NCBI GenBank assembly: GCA_003731675.1
Contig: RCNQ01000194.1
Coordinates: 1-11,213, forward strand
Direction: 5' to 3'
DNA from: Bacteroidetes/Chlorobi group bacterium ChocPot_Mid
GTDB taxonomy: Bacteria; Bacteroidota; Ignavibacteria; Kapaibacteriales; UBA2268
DNA: 11,213 bases
The notes under the pieces: model-generated
Database searches by the model: none
The model's input: only the letters and a program-made list of their open reading frames with translations
What the model was told of the DNA's origin: nothing
Shown: in pieces, positions 1 through 7,278 of the stretch
Layout: every line of letters starts with the position of its first letter
Numbering within the stretch: the stretch's first letter is position 1
Translations under genes and position numbers: made by a program

Positions 1-1
1 T

Positions 2-760
2 ACTCATCAGGCATATGGTTTCCTCGGAATTATTTCAGGTGCCGCTTATATCTTCTTTGCATACATCGGATTTGATACTGTTTCAACGCAAGCAGGTGAA
101 GCAAAAAATCCAAAAAAAGATGTTCCGTTCGGCATTATTACTTCACTGGTTATATGCACAGTCCTTTATATAGCAGTTTCATTGGTTTTGACAGGTATGA
201 TGAACTACAAAGAACTAAATCTTCAGGCACCTATTGCCGCCGCATTCGCAAAAGTAGGATTAAACTTTGCAGTATTCATAATCTCTGCCGCCGCTGTTGC
301 AGGTTTGACCTCCGTATTAATCGTAATGCTGTTAGGACAATCACGCGTTTTTTACGCTATGGCAAAAGATGGCTTGCTCCCCAAAAATCCTTTTGGGCTT
401 TTACATACAAAATTCAGAACCCCTTACAAAGCCTCACTCCTGACAGGTACAGTTGTATCTTTAGTTGCGGCTTTTACTCCGATTAATGTAATAGCAGAAT
501 TAGTTAATATCGGAACCCTGCTTGCTTTTGTAATGGTCTGCACAGCCGTCTGGATTATGAGATACAAAGAACCTGACAGACCAAGACCATTCAGAACACC
601 TGTGATTTGGCTCGTAGCACCATTAGGCATCGCTTTTAATCTCGGTATGATGCTTTCATTGGGTTCGCATAATTGGGAAAGACTATTCTTCTGGTTAGCT
701 TTAGGCATTTCAATTTATTTCATCTATGGTCGTAGCCATAGTCTGCTGAAGAAGAATTAA
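2..760 (+). CDS. APC-superfamily amino acid permease (CAT/YfnA-like), 3' part
   Basis: This is the C-terminal 252 residues of an inner-membrane amino acid transporter; the 5' end lies outside the window, and the frame is open from base 2. Residues about 7-25 read as a membrane helix ending in FFAYIGFD, followed by a GEAKNPKKDVP loop, which is the helix 6-7 signature of bacterial cationic amino acid transporter-type permeases. Residues 112-127 carry the conserved GQSRVFYAMAKDGLLP loop. Further hydrophobic segments follow, and the protein ends in a short basic tail. The family imports or exchanges amino acids by secondary transport; the substrate cannot be read from this part. A hairpin starts 7 bases after the stop. 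An internal TTG at 182 also opens a frame, but the family motifs upstream show the gene starts earlier. The family is confident, the specificity unknown. Confidence 0.9.
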   Translation, partial: THQAYGFLGIISGAAYIFFAYIGFDTVSTQAGEAKNPKKDVPFGIITSLVICTVLYIAVSLVLTGMMNYKELNLQAPIAAAFAKVGLNFAVFIISAAAVAGLTSVLIVMLLGQSRVFYAMAKDGLLPKNPFGLLHTKFRTPYKASLLTGTVVSLVAAFTPINVIAELVNIGTLLAFVMVCTAVWIMRYKEPDRPRPFRTPVIWLVAPLGIAFNLGMMLSLGSHNWERLFFWLALGISIYFIYGRSHSLLKKN

Positions 761-767
761 ATAAAGA

Positions 768-793
768 AAGCTCCGAACCTTAATTCGGAGCTT
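768..793. terminator. Bidirectional terminator hairpin between convergent genes
   Basis: AAGCTCCGAA (768-777) pairs perfectly with TTCGGAGCTT (784-793), a 10-bp stem with a 6-base loop. It sits between the permease stop (760) and the stop of the opposite-strand gene (821). On the minus strand the stem is followed by a T-rich run (TCTTTATTTAATTC), so it should work best for the minus-strand gene. The plus-strand tail has few consecutive T residues, so termination of the permease transcript is less certain. Confidence 0.75.
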
Positions 794-820
794 AATAATC
801 TTTAGAAACAAGTTTTTTGG

Positions 821-3595
821 CTAATTGTATAAAATCAATTTTTTAATTGATATTTTCCCATTTATTCTCAGAGACAAGAAGTACACTCCAGAAGCAAGGT
901 TATCAGTCTGTAATTCAAAGAGATGACATCCTGTTTCAATTGTGGAGTTAATGATTGATCGTATTGATTTGCTGTTGCAATCAAATAGTTCAATTTCTAC
1001 ATTTGATGGTTTTCTTATTTCAAGTCTGATTGTTGCTTTCCCAATAAATGTTGGATTCGGAGTAATTTCGAAATTGTAATTGTCTGAATTATCTGAATCT
1101 TCAACAATAACTTTTGAATAAGCAATCCCTCTCCAAGTGGTAATAGTATCTTCATTTCCTGCGTTACTACGAATTATTACGTCATTGCGATAAGTTCCTG
1201 TGTCTTGCGGATTAAAGCAAATTGACTCAAGGTATATCATTTGATTTGGTGCAATATATATTGGTAACGAAGGTTTTAATGGGTCAGAAAGCATAAATGG
1301 AGATGTTACTCCATCGAAGGAATGTATTATTAGTGTGTCGGTTCCTGGATTGTAAATTTTAAATCCCTGCCCGAAAATATCTTCGTAACACACCTTTCGA
1401 CCAACTTCGATTGAGCCAGCAAACCAATCATCAACTGATATTTTCGGTAGTACTCCTGTCCCAGAAATTTGATATCCGGTTTTGTAGCAAACAGCTTCCA
1501 CAAGCAATGAATCATCAAAAGTAAATTCAGCCTTTGGCTCAAATTCGATAGTAATGGTAGCTGATTCATTAGATTTGAGCTTGAGTGGAAAACCATTTGG
1601 ACTTATTTCAAGAATCTTGAAATCGTTTGATTTTTTAAGTTTAATATTGTTAATTACTATTGAGTCGATTTCTGTGTTTGTCAGTATCATTTTTTGTATT
1701 GATTTTGTATTTTGTCTTACAGTACCAAAGTCTATGGAGCTTAAATTCGAGCTTAGATTTGGGGCATCGTAAAAAATACTATCCACATAGTAATTACCTG
1801 CTCTGTCTATTGCCGCAATATATGCTTTTGCATCTGAATGTGGGTCTATTACATTCAAAAAGATTTTTTGTTCATAAACACCTTTTTCAGGTATAAATAA
1901 GTTAGGTTTGTAAAATTCCAGATTGTAATTGTAAGATATTTCTTTTAAAAGCATTATTCTTCTAATACCTTGGTCAATGTGCTGAACATCCCCAGTGTAT
2001 ATGTTCCGTTGTTCCACAACTGTTATTGTGTAGTTACCACAATCAATTTTGTCTATGTTAAACTCTGGAGGCAAAGTATCAAGTTGGTCTATTTTGTCAG
2101 TACCCACAATAAAGGGCCATGCATAGGAATTAAATCCAGAAAATCCGTTTATATAACCAGAAATTTTTGTGTCAGATGTTATTGTGTGAATATCCTGACT
2201 GATGTTTGTTCGACCCCAGTAAATATTAGTATTTGGAATTTGGTTATAGAGAAAAAGCTGAGATTTTTTAGAAATTTCTTCTCCATCAAACATTACTGAT
2301 TTAAGCAATTTTTTCTCAGGGTCTTGGGGGTTGCCAATTGCAAAAAATGTAAGCTGGTTTTCAATAAAATCTGATTGAACCGTTGGTTGGAATACTATTG
2401 ATTTTTTGTATTGTTCAACTGGTGGAATCAGTACCATTAAAGGGTCCCATTTGCTATTGTTGTCCCAAGGGAAAGAATAAGCATATTGCATTAACATTGC
2501 TGGCTTGGAGGTTTTCCATACTGTCAAACCACGAACACCTGTTTGCTTATTATTACTTTTACAAATAGTGTTGTAATGTTCAAAAAATTCTCCAGCTTTT
2601 AAGGTTCTGTCAAAGTATTCCAAAACATTTCCTGTGCCGATTTGGTATGAAGTACCTTGTACTCTGGTATTATCTTCAGAAGCAACAACCCTTATCAAAT
2701 CACCTAAATTTCCTCTATCGAAAGCACACGTTACGAATTCTTTACCCCAACTTTGGACTGGTGGTAGCATTTCGCAAAGATGGTCTCTCCCATCAGGACA
2801 TTCATTTGGTATCATTGTTCGTTGATGAAATGATATTACCCCAATAGGATTGTTTGCAGTGATTATTGTACCTGATAAATCAAATCCTTGGTCTGTGCTT
2901 GCATCACCTCTGACCATGTATGTTTGACCTTCTTGCAAAACTATGCTGATTGTTTCACCAATTTTTCTCTTGCCGACAGTTTGTCCAAGTGTGCCACCTG
3001 TCCCTTTTAATTGTATTGTTACGCTTGTCCCATCTTTAGAAGAAACTATAATAAAACCACCACCTCTTCTGTAATTTGATGATTCCCTGTGGTCATAAAA
3101 AGCACAATGTACATATTTGTAACCCCAGGCTTCCGTTGGTAAAGCCAAATATCCGTCTGACGAAGTAACTCGTGAATTTAGAACATAAACTGCTATAGGT
3201 TCGTCTGATGTAATATGAATTCCATTATTCTCAACAACTTCACTATTGTAAATTTCCCATGTAAAAGATGCTTCGTTATCTATACTTGAAATAACCGTTG
3301 GTTGGAAAGCTTTAACATCTCGGTATTTTACTACTCCTGCTCCAATATGCTCAAATTTTACTCTTGCATCGGTATATGAGCAAATATAAAATGCAAGAAT
3401 TTCCTCTCGCTGACCATTTTTTACATCGTTTTGTGGCACTGCAATGTAAAAGTTGGTTCCAAGATTCGAATTCTGCAACATATATTCTGCACTTGGTGCA
3501 TTGAATGGGTTGCTTGCATTTGCAAAACCTATTTGTATTAACATTAATATTATTAACATTAAAAATTTTTGAATAATTTTATTATGCCTTTTCAT
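821..3595 (-). CDS. Secreted T9SS protein with IgGFc-binding-like and choice-of-anchor-D-like domains
   Basis: This 924-residue protein begins with a signal peptide (residues 1 to about 27; hydrophobic core FLMLIILMLIQIGF, then ANA). Residues about 120-400 resemble the IgGFc-binding protein N-terminal domain: SDEPIAVYVLNSR, a YLALPTEAWGYKYV segment, then LPPVQSWGKEFVTCAF and further beta-rich segments. Residues about 618-715 form an ASPM-SPD-2-Hydin/choice-of-anchor-D-like repeat (SIDFGTV at 620-626, TITIEFEP at 680-687, ISGTG at 710-714). A second divergent copy spans about 735-826. Residues about 842-924 are a type A T9SS sorting domain (ITPNP, then GVYFLSLRINGK), which directs outer-membrane secretion with removal of the C-terminus. 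The start ATG has GGAG 5 bases upstream. A cell-surface adhesin or binding protein is likely; the ligand is unknown. No catalytic motif is visible. The gene is flanked by a terminator and stands alone. Confidence 0.85.
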   Translation of the reverse strand: MKRHNKIIQKFLMLIILMLIQIGFANASNPFNAPSAEYMLQNSNLGTNFYIAVPQNDVKNGQREEILAFYICSYTDARVKFEHIGAGVVKYRDVKAFQPTVISSIDNEASFTWEIYNSEVVENNGIHITSDEPIAVYVLNSRVTSSDGYLALPTEAWGYKYVHCAFYDHRESSNYRRGGGFIIVSSKDGTSVTIQLKGTGGTLGQTVGKRKIGETISIVLQEGQTYMVRGDASTDQGFDLSGTIITANNPIGVISFHQRTMIPNECPDGRDHLCEMLPPVQSWGKEFVTCAFDRGNLGDLIRVVASEDNTRVQGTSYQIGTGNVLEYFDRTLKAGEFFEHYNTICKSNNKQTGVRGLTVWKTSKPAMLMQYAYSFPWDNNSKWDPLMVLIPPVEQYKKSIVFQPTVQSDFIENQLTFFAIGNPQDPEKKLLKSVMFDGEEISKKSQLFLYNQIPNTNIYWGRTNISQDIHTITSDTKISGYINGFSGFNSYAWPFIVGTDKIDQLDTLPPEFNIDKIDCGNYTITVVEQRNIYTGDVQHIDQGIRRIMLLKEISYNYNLEFYKPNLFIPEKGVYEQKIFLNVIDPHSDAKAYIAAIDRAGNYYVDSIFYDAPNLSSNLSSIDFGTVRQNTKSIQKMILTNTEIDSIVINNIKLKKSNDFKILEISPNGFPLKLKSNESATITIEFEPKAEFTFDDSLLVEAVCYKTGYQISGTGVLPKISVDDWFAGSIEVGRKVCYEDIFGQGFKIYNPGTDTLIIHSFDGVTSPFMLSDPLKPSLPIYIAPNQMIYLESICFNPQDTGTYRNDVIIRSNAGNEDTITTWRGIAYSKVIVEDSDNSDNYNFEITPNPTFIGKATIRLEIRKPSNVEIELFDCNSKSIRSIINSTIETGCHLFELQTDNLASGVYFLSLRINGKISIKKLILYN

Positions 3596-3673
3596 AATTT
3601 CTCCATCGAATTATTAAAATGAAATTTTATTTAAAAATTAAATTATTATTTTTTTAGTAAGAAAAAAAATTTA

Positions 3674-3681
3674 TAATTTTG
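3674..3681 (+). promoter_or_regulatory. Possible Bacteroidota -7 box (TAnnTTTG)
   Basis: TAATTTTG matches the Bacteroidota housekeeping -7 consensus TAnnTTTG and lies about 44 bases upstream of the small frame at 3725. No clear TTTG -33 element is seen upstream, only a T-rich run. In DNA this AT-rich, such an 8-mer is expected by chance several times per strand in a window of this size, so this is weak support. Confidence 0.25.
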
Positions 3682-3724
3682 TTTGGATAATTGGTGTTGA
3701 GAGATTTTCAAATATTTTGTTTAA

Positions 3725-3898
3725 ATGAAAAGATATATTGCGACGGTATTTATTTCCTTAATTCTGGCAGTTCTTTCTGTTGATGATAAGTATTTCTTTA
3801 GAAAGAAGATTATCCCAATAGTCTTCACTATCGAAAAACTTCCGAGATATTGGAGAAAGAAAGCTTTAAAAATCAGATTTTCAAAGCCAATATTTTAA
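3725..3898 (+). CDS. Possible small membrane peptide, 57 residues
   Basis: An ATG opens a 57-codon frame, with an in-frame TAA immediately upstream (3722-3724), so this ATG is the earliest possible start. The product begins MKRYIATVFISLILAVLSV, a basic start followed by a hydrophobic stretch that could be a signal anchor or single membrane helix. The rest is strongly basic (FFRKK, RYWRKK, IRFSKPIF). It occupies a gap between the divergent gene at 821..3595 and the convergent gene at 3906..4640, ending 7 bases before the latter's stop. No good Shine-Dalgarno sequence lies close to the ATG, and a hairpin overlaps its 3' end. I do not recognise it. It may be a real small protein, a remnant of a longer gene, or chance. 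Confidence 0.35.
   Translation: MKRYIATVFISLILAVLSVDDKYFFRKKIIPIVFTIEKLPRYWRKKALKIRFSKPIF
3863..3887. terminator. Imperfect hairpin, possible terminator for the 3906..4640 gene
   Basis: GCTTTAAAAATC (3863-3874) and GATTTTCAAAGC (3876-3887) are reverse complements with one mismatch. The innermost pairs cannot form, so the effective hairpin has about ten positions around a short loop. It lies 18 bases beyond the stop of the minus-strand gene and, read on that strand, is followed by TTTCTTTCTCC. The stem is AU-rich and weak, so terminator function is inference. Confidence 0.35.
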
Positions 3899-3905
3899 AT
3901 TCTTA

Positions 3906-4640
3906 CTACTTAGACACAACAAAGCTACCAGCTTTTACTGCTTTGCCGTTAATGATAAATGCAAAATAATAAGTCCCTGATATTAAGTCTCTTACATCAA
4001 CCAATATTTCATTGTTCGTACTTAATACCTTCTTGTTAATTACCAAGCTACCCTTTTCATTGAAAATATTCAAATTCAAACTACCTGCTCCAACTGAAGG
4101 TATATTCTTAATCATAACATTTTCAACAACAGGATTCGGTATAACATCAGCTTCAAGCAAATCACCTGCTAAAGTCTCATTAACATCAAGTCCCCCAACA
4201 ATAAATACAGCTAAATATGAAACTTTATCTGACTGGTTAGCGGCATTTAAAAAATTGATGTTTATCAAAGTCGTACCAGCTACATTGTTTGGATATAAAT
4301 ACATATGAATTGCATTACCTGTTGTCGCATTTGGCTGAAGCACGCAATTACCTGGAGTCTGGAAAAAACCCTCCTGAGGCATATAGCAATTCTCACAATC
4401 ACAAATGGAATACAAATGCCCTTCTGTCATAGATATTGGAGCACATGCAATTTTATAGCTTACAGGACTTCCTGCTATATTCTTTACCTCGCTTGATGAT
4501 GTCAATTCACCGTCTTCGGGTTTACCAAGCACTGTATCTGGTGAGCTGACAGGCAACAACATCTGAAACGACTGTGCCTTACTCTCCTGCATCGAAGAAA
4601 ACATTAAAATAACAATTGAAAAAAGTAATATATTTTTCAT
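3906..4640 (-). CDS. Small secreted T9SS-sorted protein with a CxCxxC cluster
   Basis: This 244-residue protein has a signal peptide (MKNILLFSIVILMFSSMQES, cleavage probably after SKA at residue 22). Residues about 23-150 form a beta-rich module with VLGKPEDGELTSSSEVKN, CDCENCYMP at 80-88, and YLYPNNVAGTTLININFLN at about 114-132. That layout, with a Cys/Tyr-rich segment followed by a YPNNVAGT-type strand, resembles an Ig-like extracellular domain frequent in Bacteroidota T9SS proteins. Residues about 163-244 are a type A sorting domain (ADVIPNP at 164-170, SGTYYFAFIINGK). Five cysteines (66, 80, 82, 85, 99) are all in the exported module. AAAGGTG about 6 bases before the ATG is a good ribosome binding site. 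The gene is transcribed divergently from the TlpA-like gene. The role is unknown; a surface or matrix protein is likely. Confidence 0.8.
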   Translation of the reverse strand: MKNILLFSIVILMFSSMQESKAQSFQMLLPVSSPDTVLGKPEDGELTSSSEVKNIAGSPVSYKIACAPISMTEGHLYSICDCENCYMPQEGFFQTPGNCVLQPNATTGNAIHMYLYPNNVAGTTLININFLNAANQSDKVSYLAVFIVGGLDVNETLAGDLLEADVIPNPVVENVMIKNIPSVGAGSLNLNIFNEKGSLVINKKVLSTNNEILVDVRDLISGTYYFAFIINGKAVKAGSFVVSK

Positions 4641-4710
4641 TTCACACCTTTCAAAATATTTCGTTTATATTAGTAATCTTTTAGTTAATTTTACGTTTTA
4701 TTAATAATTA

Positions 4711-4745
4711 ACAGGTAAAAAAAACAAATATTGTTCAAAACCTGT
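4711..4745. promoter_or_regulatory. Nested dyad in divergent intergenic region, possible operator
   Basis: ACAGGT (4711-4716) is inverted as ACCTGT (4740-4745). Within it, AACAA (4723-4727) is inverted as TTGTT (4731-4735). The two symmetry centres differ by only one base (4728 and 4729). The site lies between the divergent starts at 4640 (-) and 4807 (+). It could be a regulator binding site or a weak mRNA hairpin; chance symmetry in AT-rich DNA is also possible. Confidence 0.3.
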
Positions 4746-4806
4746 CAATTTTAAAAGATTAATTTACGAAAAATAAATTTATATGTCAAAAATAAAGGGA
4801 TTCAAA

Positions 4807-5313
4807 ATGATTAAGAGGTCAATATTTATAGCATTATTACTCGCTGTTACACTCTCAGGTAACAGCTATCTGTCATCAAAAGACACTGATATTCCATCTG
4901 TTACTGTACTCGACATGCAAAATAAAAAAGTTGATACAAAAACTTTTTCAAATAATGGCAAACCCATAGTAATTCTTTTTTGGGCTACATGGTGTAAACC
5001 TTGCATTCAGGAAATGAAAGCAATTCATGAAGTTTATGAAGAATGGCAGGAACAAACAGGCGTGAAAATTATAGCCATCTCGATTGATGATTCAAGAAGC
5101 AGTAAAAAAGTTGCTCCCTTCGTCAAAGGTCGTGACTGGAAATTCGATGTTTATATTGACGAAAACGGTGACTTCCGCAGAGCTATGAACGTCAACAATC
5201 CACCTCACAGCTTTATCATTGATGCAAAAGGGAAAATAGTCTGGCAACACAATGGATATGCCCCTGGTGATGAAGAAAATATGTTGAAGGAAATCAAAAA
5301 AGCAGCTAAATAA
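4807..5313 (+). CDS. TlpA/ResA-like thiol-disulfide protein
   Basis: This is a 168-residue thioredoxin-fold protein of the TlpA/ResA/AhpC-TSA type, expected outside the cytoplasm. The N-terminus IKRSIFIALLLAVTLSG is a signal peptide or membrane anchor, without a lipobox Cys. VILFWATWCKPC (55-66) holds the redox pair C63/C66. IIAISIDDS (88-96) and PPHSFIID (132-139), with the likely cis-proline P133, complete the fold. The ATG at 4807 is preferred because AAAGGGA (4794-4800) is well placed before it. An in-frame ATG at 4783 (8 residues longer) has no ribosome binding site. The family reduces disulfides, for instance in cytochrome c maturation, or handles other exported thiol proteins. No cytochrome genes are visible here. 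The ABC exporter follows after 50 bases, probably in the same transcript. Confidence 0.88.
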   Translation: MIKRSIFIALLLAVTLSGNSYLSSKDTDIPSVTVLDMQNKKVDTKTFSNNGKPIVILFWATWCKPCIQEMKAIHEVYEEWQEQTGVKIIAISIDDSRSSKKVAPFVKGRDWKFDVYIDENGDFRRAMNVNNPPHSFIIDAKGKIVWQHNGYAPGDEENMLKEIKKAAK

Positions 5314-5363
5314 TAAAAACACTACACTTGTTTTAACTTGTAACCATTTGGAATACTCAGAAC

Positions 5364-7223
5364 TTGAATAGCGAAGAACTAAAAAGCAAAAGTACATTGA
5401 AGTTATTGTTCAGAATAACTTCATTCGTTAAACCATTTATCTGGATGCTTTTCGGTGTTATCATTTTAAATACAATTTTTTCCATTTTTGCCGCATTTTC
5501 AATTGCTGTTGTAAAACCAGTTTTAGATTTAATCTTCAATGCAGGAAGTAGCTCCACGGCAAATCATGTTACTCAAAATATCAAACACGGTTTCTTGCAA
5601 AGTTTAAACGACTTAATCAACGGAAACCTGCAAAACATTCTTTTTGTCCCAGGCGACGTCTATGCTTCACTGCTCAATTTGAGTATTTTTATTATATTCA
5701 TATTTATTCTTAAAAACATTTTTAAGTATTGGGCATCTATTGTTCAAACAAAACTTGAAGAAGGAATAATAAAATACATAAGAGATAAAGTTTTCCATAA
5801 AATGACTTATCTTTCAGTCGAGTTTTTTGACAAGAACAAGGAAGGAACACTTATCTCTGCCATTACTAACGATGTTAGCACAGTAAATACATCAACAATT
5901 TCTGCTTTTGCAAACGCTTTGCGTGAAATCATCCAGATTTTTGTGTTCATCTTTTTACTCCTCTCCATTTCACCCTACCTGACTTTTATTGCATTTAGCA
6001 GTAGCATTATAAGTCTGGTCTTGTTGAAAGTTGCAACAAAGTATATAAGAAGATACGCAATCAGAATGCAAAACGCTATGGCTGATTATACAACAGCAAT
6101 GCAGGAAACCATCTCAGGTATCAGAGTTGTTAAAGCATACAATGCTGAGCAAAATGCTATTGATAAATTCTTTTCCCAAACTAAAAAATTTGTTGTCTCT
6201 GCCATTAAGCACAGAAAAGTTACCACAATGATACCTTCATTCAACGAGATATTTGCAATTATCGCCCTTTGTGTTGTGCTTTTTGTTGGTGGCACTCAGG
6301 TTTTAGTTACTAAAGAATTAAGCTCAACAGACCTGATTGCTTTTCTGTTCTATCTCTTTGCAATAATGTCGCCTATAGCTTTGACTTTCGATAATGTTTC
6401 AAAATTCCAAAGAGGTTTTGTTGCCGCAGAAAGAGTATTCAATATCATTGACCAAGAACCATCTGTTAAATCTGGCAATAAGACAATTCAGCATTTCGAA
6501 AAAGAAATCGAAATACGTAATGTATCTTTTGCTTATCAAGATATTGGGATTATTAAAAATGCAAACTTTACCATAAAAAAATCAAAGAAAGTTGCCTTTG
6601 TCGGAGCAAGTGGCAGTGGAAAATCTACAATGCTCGACCTCATTATACGCTTTTATGACCCCAATCAGGGAGAAATTCTTATTGACGGTGTAAATATTAA
6701 TGAATATACTCTGCCATCATATCGTTCGTTATTCGGAATTGTCAGTCAGGATACTACCCTCTTTAATGATTCAGTGCTTAACAATATCAAATACGGTTTG
6801 GATAATGTCAATGAAGAAACAATAATCAATGCCGCTAAAATAGCAAATGCTTATGATTTCATTTTGCAACTACCCGATGGCTTCAATACTTATGTCGGTG
6901 ACAGAGGTGTTATGCTTTCTGGCGGCGAGAGGCAAAGAATCGCAATTGCAAGAGCATTGGTTCGTAATCCCGAAATCATAGTCTTTGACGAAGCAACATC
7001 TTCACTCGATTCGGAATCAGAAAAAATTGTTCAGGATGCTATCAACAAGTCTTTGGTAAATAAGACAGCTATCATTGTTGCTCACCGTCTCGCAACAATA
7101 ATTAATTGCGATGAAATTCATGTGTTCGATAATGGTAAAATTGTCGAAAGTGGCACTCACAAGGAATTGATGGATAAGAACGGCATTTATAGAAAACTAC
7201 ATGATATTCAGTTTTCCGAATAA
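5364..7223 (+). CDS. ABC exporter, MsbA-like fused permease/ATPase
   Basis: This 619-residue half-transporter probably works as an inner-membrane homodimer. The membrane domain (about 20-345) has six hydrophobic segments and the coupling-helix region SVEFFDKNKEGTLISAITND (151-170), typical of MsbA-type exporters. The stretch between helices 1 and 2 (about 56-100) is rather long. The ATPase domain (about 380-619) is complete: A-loop Y391, Walker A GASGSGKST (414-422), Q-loop Q462, signature LSGGE (518-522), Walker B IIVFDE (538-543), D-loop SLDS (547-550) and switch H574. All residues needed for ATP hydrolysis are present. The start is TTG at 5364: an in-frame stop at 5334 leaves no upstream ATG or GTG start other than a GTA codon, and the first internal ATG would remove the start of helix 1. 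The family exports lipid A or other lipids, or hydrophobic compounds; the substrate is not determinable. A strong terminator follows. Confidence 0.9.
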   Translation: MNSEELKSKSTLKLLFRITSFVKPFIWMLFGVIILNTIFSIFAAFSIAVVKPVLDLIFNAGSSSTANHVTQNIKHGFLQSLNDLINGNLQNILFVPGDVYASLLNLSIFIIFIFILKNIFKYWASIVQTKLEEGIIKYIRDKVFHKMTYLSVEFFDKNKEGTLISAITNDVSTVNTSTISAFANALREIIQIFVFIFLLLSISPYLTFIAFSSSIISLVLLKVATKYIRRYAIRMQNAMADYTTAMQETISGIRVVKAYNAEQNAIDKFFSQTKKFVVSAIKHRKVTTMIPSFNEIFAIIALCVVLFVGGTQVLVTKELSSTDLIAFLFYLFAIMSPIALTFDNVSKFQRGFVAAERVFNIIDQEPSVKSGNKTIQHFEKEIEIRNVSFAYQDIGIIKNANFTIKKSKKVAFVGASGSGKSTMLDLIIRFYDPNQGEILIDGVNINEYTLPSYRSLFGIVSQDTTLFNDSVLNNIKYGLDNVNEETIINAAKIANAYDFILQLPDGFNTYVGDRGVMLSGGERQRIAIARALVRNPEIIVFDEATSSLDSESEKIVQDAINKSLVNKTAIIVAHRLATIINCDEIHVFDNGKIVESGTHKELMDKNGIYRKLHDIQFSE

Positions 7224-7228
7224 AAAAA

Positions 7229-7263
7229 GTCAGTCTTCGACAAGCTCAGACTGACATTTTTTT
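7229..7263. terminator. Strong bidirectional rho-independent terminator
   Basis: GTCAGTCT (7229-7236) pairs with AGACTGAC (7248-7255) around an 11-base loop. A T7 tract (7257-7263) follows, and an A7 run (7222-7228), part of which overlaps the stop codon, precedes the stem. The layout therefore terminates both the ABC exporter (stop at 7223) and the convergent gene (stop at 7279). The core TTCGACAAGCTCAG resembles a hairpin motif I remember as recurring in intergenic regions of many bacterial genomes. Confidence 0.88.
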
Positions 7264-7278
7264 GAGATAATTTCTCAT

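Noticed and set aside
154..486. Plus-strand 110-codon frame inside the permease gene
   Set aside because: It overlaps the clearly conserved permease frame and has no domain, signal or ribosome binding site of its own.
1330..2847. Several short frames on both strands inside the 924-residue gene
   Set aside because: All are shadows of a long frame with recognisable domains at both ends.
3596..3724. AT-rich stretch of A and T runs that could be a hairpin or curved DNA
   Set aside because: The partial symmetry is what such composition produces by chance; it is best read as an ordinary divergent promoter region.
4783..4806. Earlier ATG for the TlpA-like gene
   Set aside because: It has no ribosome binding site, while the ATG at 4807 has AAAGGGA at good distance; the longer form would only add 8 residues before the signal peptide.
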